Assembly: GCF_000485595.1 (NCBI RefSeq)
Contig: NW_014577549.1
Span: 35,080 to 65,471, forward strand
From: Priapulus caudatus
Lineage: Eukaryota; Priapulida; Priapulimorpha; Priapulimorphida; Priapulidae
Reading direction: 5' to 3'
DNA length: 30,392 bases
The notes under the pieces were generated by a model. That model was not told the origin of the DNA. It saw only the letters and a program-made list of their open reading frames with translations, and searched no databases. The translations under genes were made by a program, and so were the position numbers. The stretch's first letter is position 1; every line of letters starts with the position of its first letter. Of the stretch, positions 29,247-30,392 are shown piece after piece.

Positions 29247-30014
29247 TTAAATTCAAATGTTTTGCAGCCTTGCATTTGGTTATAATTATTGAACATTATT
29301 GTAGCTGGTTCTGGCCCTTCGGGTATATATTAGCGAGGTTGCTAGTTGCCACGTACTAATACTATGTAAGCTAAGAACAACGTTAGGACAGACAATTGCA
29401 TTTACCTTTAAGGAAGATCCTTCTTAGTTGTGGGTTCCACCTCTTTATATAAACACAACATAACACAGCGCGCTTGCTGATGAAGAGATTTAGCGCTGCT
29501 GCATTAGTAACGGAACCCTGTGGGCACTACATACTTCCGTCAATGCGCGACTTCCGATCGGCCTCGCGATACCTCGTGGCGCCATCATATGGTAAACATT
29601 TTTTGTAAAAATGACTTTTATAATAAATTTACTGTTATTTCCATGCTACGCAATAGGTTTCAACTGTTAAAATTATCGTTTTCATTTTATTATCTGTTCT
29701 ACAGAGAGATATTTAAATCGACACATTTTTGGTATACTATACGAACATAACTTTTAATTGTTAGGGCGATATACACATATATGTGATCCTTCATAGTATA
29801 GTGGGTCATTCATATATTTCGATGTAACCTAGAAGATTCCTAGTAGGTATATCATAGTACACAAGCATGACTATATCCTTTAGTTTAGTTCTTATAGTTA
29901 CATAAACAATTACGCCCCAGTGTATGCCTATATTGACCATTGTGCTAGGTTGCAACCATGCATATAGCGCAGTTTGACACATTTATATATACGACGTGTT
30001 TATCTTTCCTATAT

Positions 30015-30176
30015 GCGTGCGTGCGTGCTTGCGTCTTGCTTGCGTGTGTATGTGTGCGTGCGTCTGTGCGTGCGTGCGTGCATGCGCGCGCGCGCGCTGT
30101 GTCTGTCGTGTGGCGTGAGTGTGTGTTTGATGCGTGCGTGCATGCGCGCGCGCGTGTGTGTCTGTGTGTGCGTGTG
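30015..30176. repeat. GT/GC microsatellite at end of copy 2
   Basis: GCGTGCGTGC and GCGCGCGCGC tracts, with CATGCGCGCGCGCG present twice (about 30080 and 30140), so this copy is longer than the one at 26779-26892. Sequence after 30177 has no match in the window. Confidence 0.9.
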
Positions 30177-30291
30177 TTTATACGTTTCGGCTGCATATTA
30201 TTCGTTTTCATGCGTGTTTTTGTTAATTTCCTTGATAAACCCGTGGTCGTATAGTCCTAAATCCTATTTCTACGCAATAGATGCATCTTGA

Positions 30292-30357
30292 TATTATATA
30301 TATATATATATATCAATATATATATATTATTATAATATATTCTTTATATATATATAA
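30292..30357. repeat. AT microsatellite
   Basis: (AT)n with short interruptions (CAATATATATA, TTATTATAATATATTC). It lies near the window end; the final 35 bases are mixed sequence. Confidence 0.9.
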
Positions 30358-30392
30358 TGCAGTGCGCTGTATCAGCATAGCGGCCGGAGCCT

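Larger units (their letters stand above)
27785..30110 (+). repeat. Large duplicated segment, copy 2 (U2), with insertion
   Basis: Collinear with 25170-26890. It lacks everything left of GGCACTTTTTCCCC, so the left part of the TIR element is missing. It includes the 614-bp insertion at 28633-29246. The right end of the older TIR element is recognisable at about 29262-29272 (TTGCAGCCTTGC), followed by the same ATTTGGTTATAATTATTG flank. Confidence 0.93.

Overview
This window looks like repeat-dense, non-coding eukaryotic nuclear DNA. The best guess is a metazoan, probably a marine invertebrate. The reasons are: abundant GT/CA, CT and TCTG microsatellites; several minisatellites; at least five class II transposon-like elements with terminal inverted repeats (TIRs); a decayed 3' end of a non-LTR retrotransposon reverse transcriptase present twice; and a short TTAGGG-type tract. 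I see no confident host protein-coding gene, rRNA, tRNA, CRISPR array or operon. Nearly all long open frames come from tandem repeats whose unit lacks stop codons. I cannot place the species.

Layout. 1-560: fold-back repeats and AT-rich DNA. 809-1191: a 20-bp minisatellite. 1192-2869: no recognisable gene. 2870-3063: a near-perfect inverted repeat whose right arm is amplified as a 32-bp minisatellite. 3356-4257: a TCTG / CTCTGT / CT block. 4490-7776: a noisy 27-bp satellite of about 120 units. 7960-8850: GT/GC-rich then AT-rich low complexity. 9144-9481: a TIR element. 9516-15600: a mosaic of modules named here R, P, S and Q, with a 25-N scaffold gap at 11715-11739. 15600-17000: unique DNA, a GATGAC tract and a GC-rich stretch. 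17000-21340: a second P-Q copy with many small indels. 21340-24135: AT-rich unique DNA. 24136-26036: a TIR element flanked by a 7-bp direct repeat, carrying six clean units of the same 27-bp satellite and itself interrupted by about 1 kb. 25170-26890 is repeated at 27785-30110, with a third, truncated P copy between the two; the second copy has gained a 614-bp TIR element that contains the TTAGGG-like tract.

The main biological story is repeat birth and segmental shuffling. The 27-bp satellite and its flank occur both as a long array and inside a TIR element in opposite orientation, which suggests the element seeded the satellite. The empty and filled versions of one site (26006-26015 versus 28624-29256) give direct evidence of a past insertion with a 9-10 bp target duplication. 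Several module junctions fall in GT/CA microsatellites. Indel noise differs sharply between copies of the same sequence, so some apparent divergence is probably uncorrected long-read error; exact unit counts and reading frames in 4490-7776, 11740-13020 and 17000-20200 should not be trusted.
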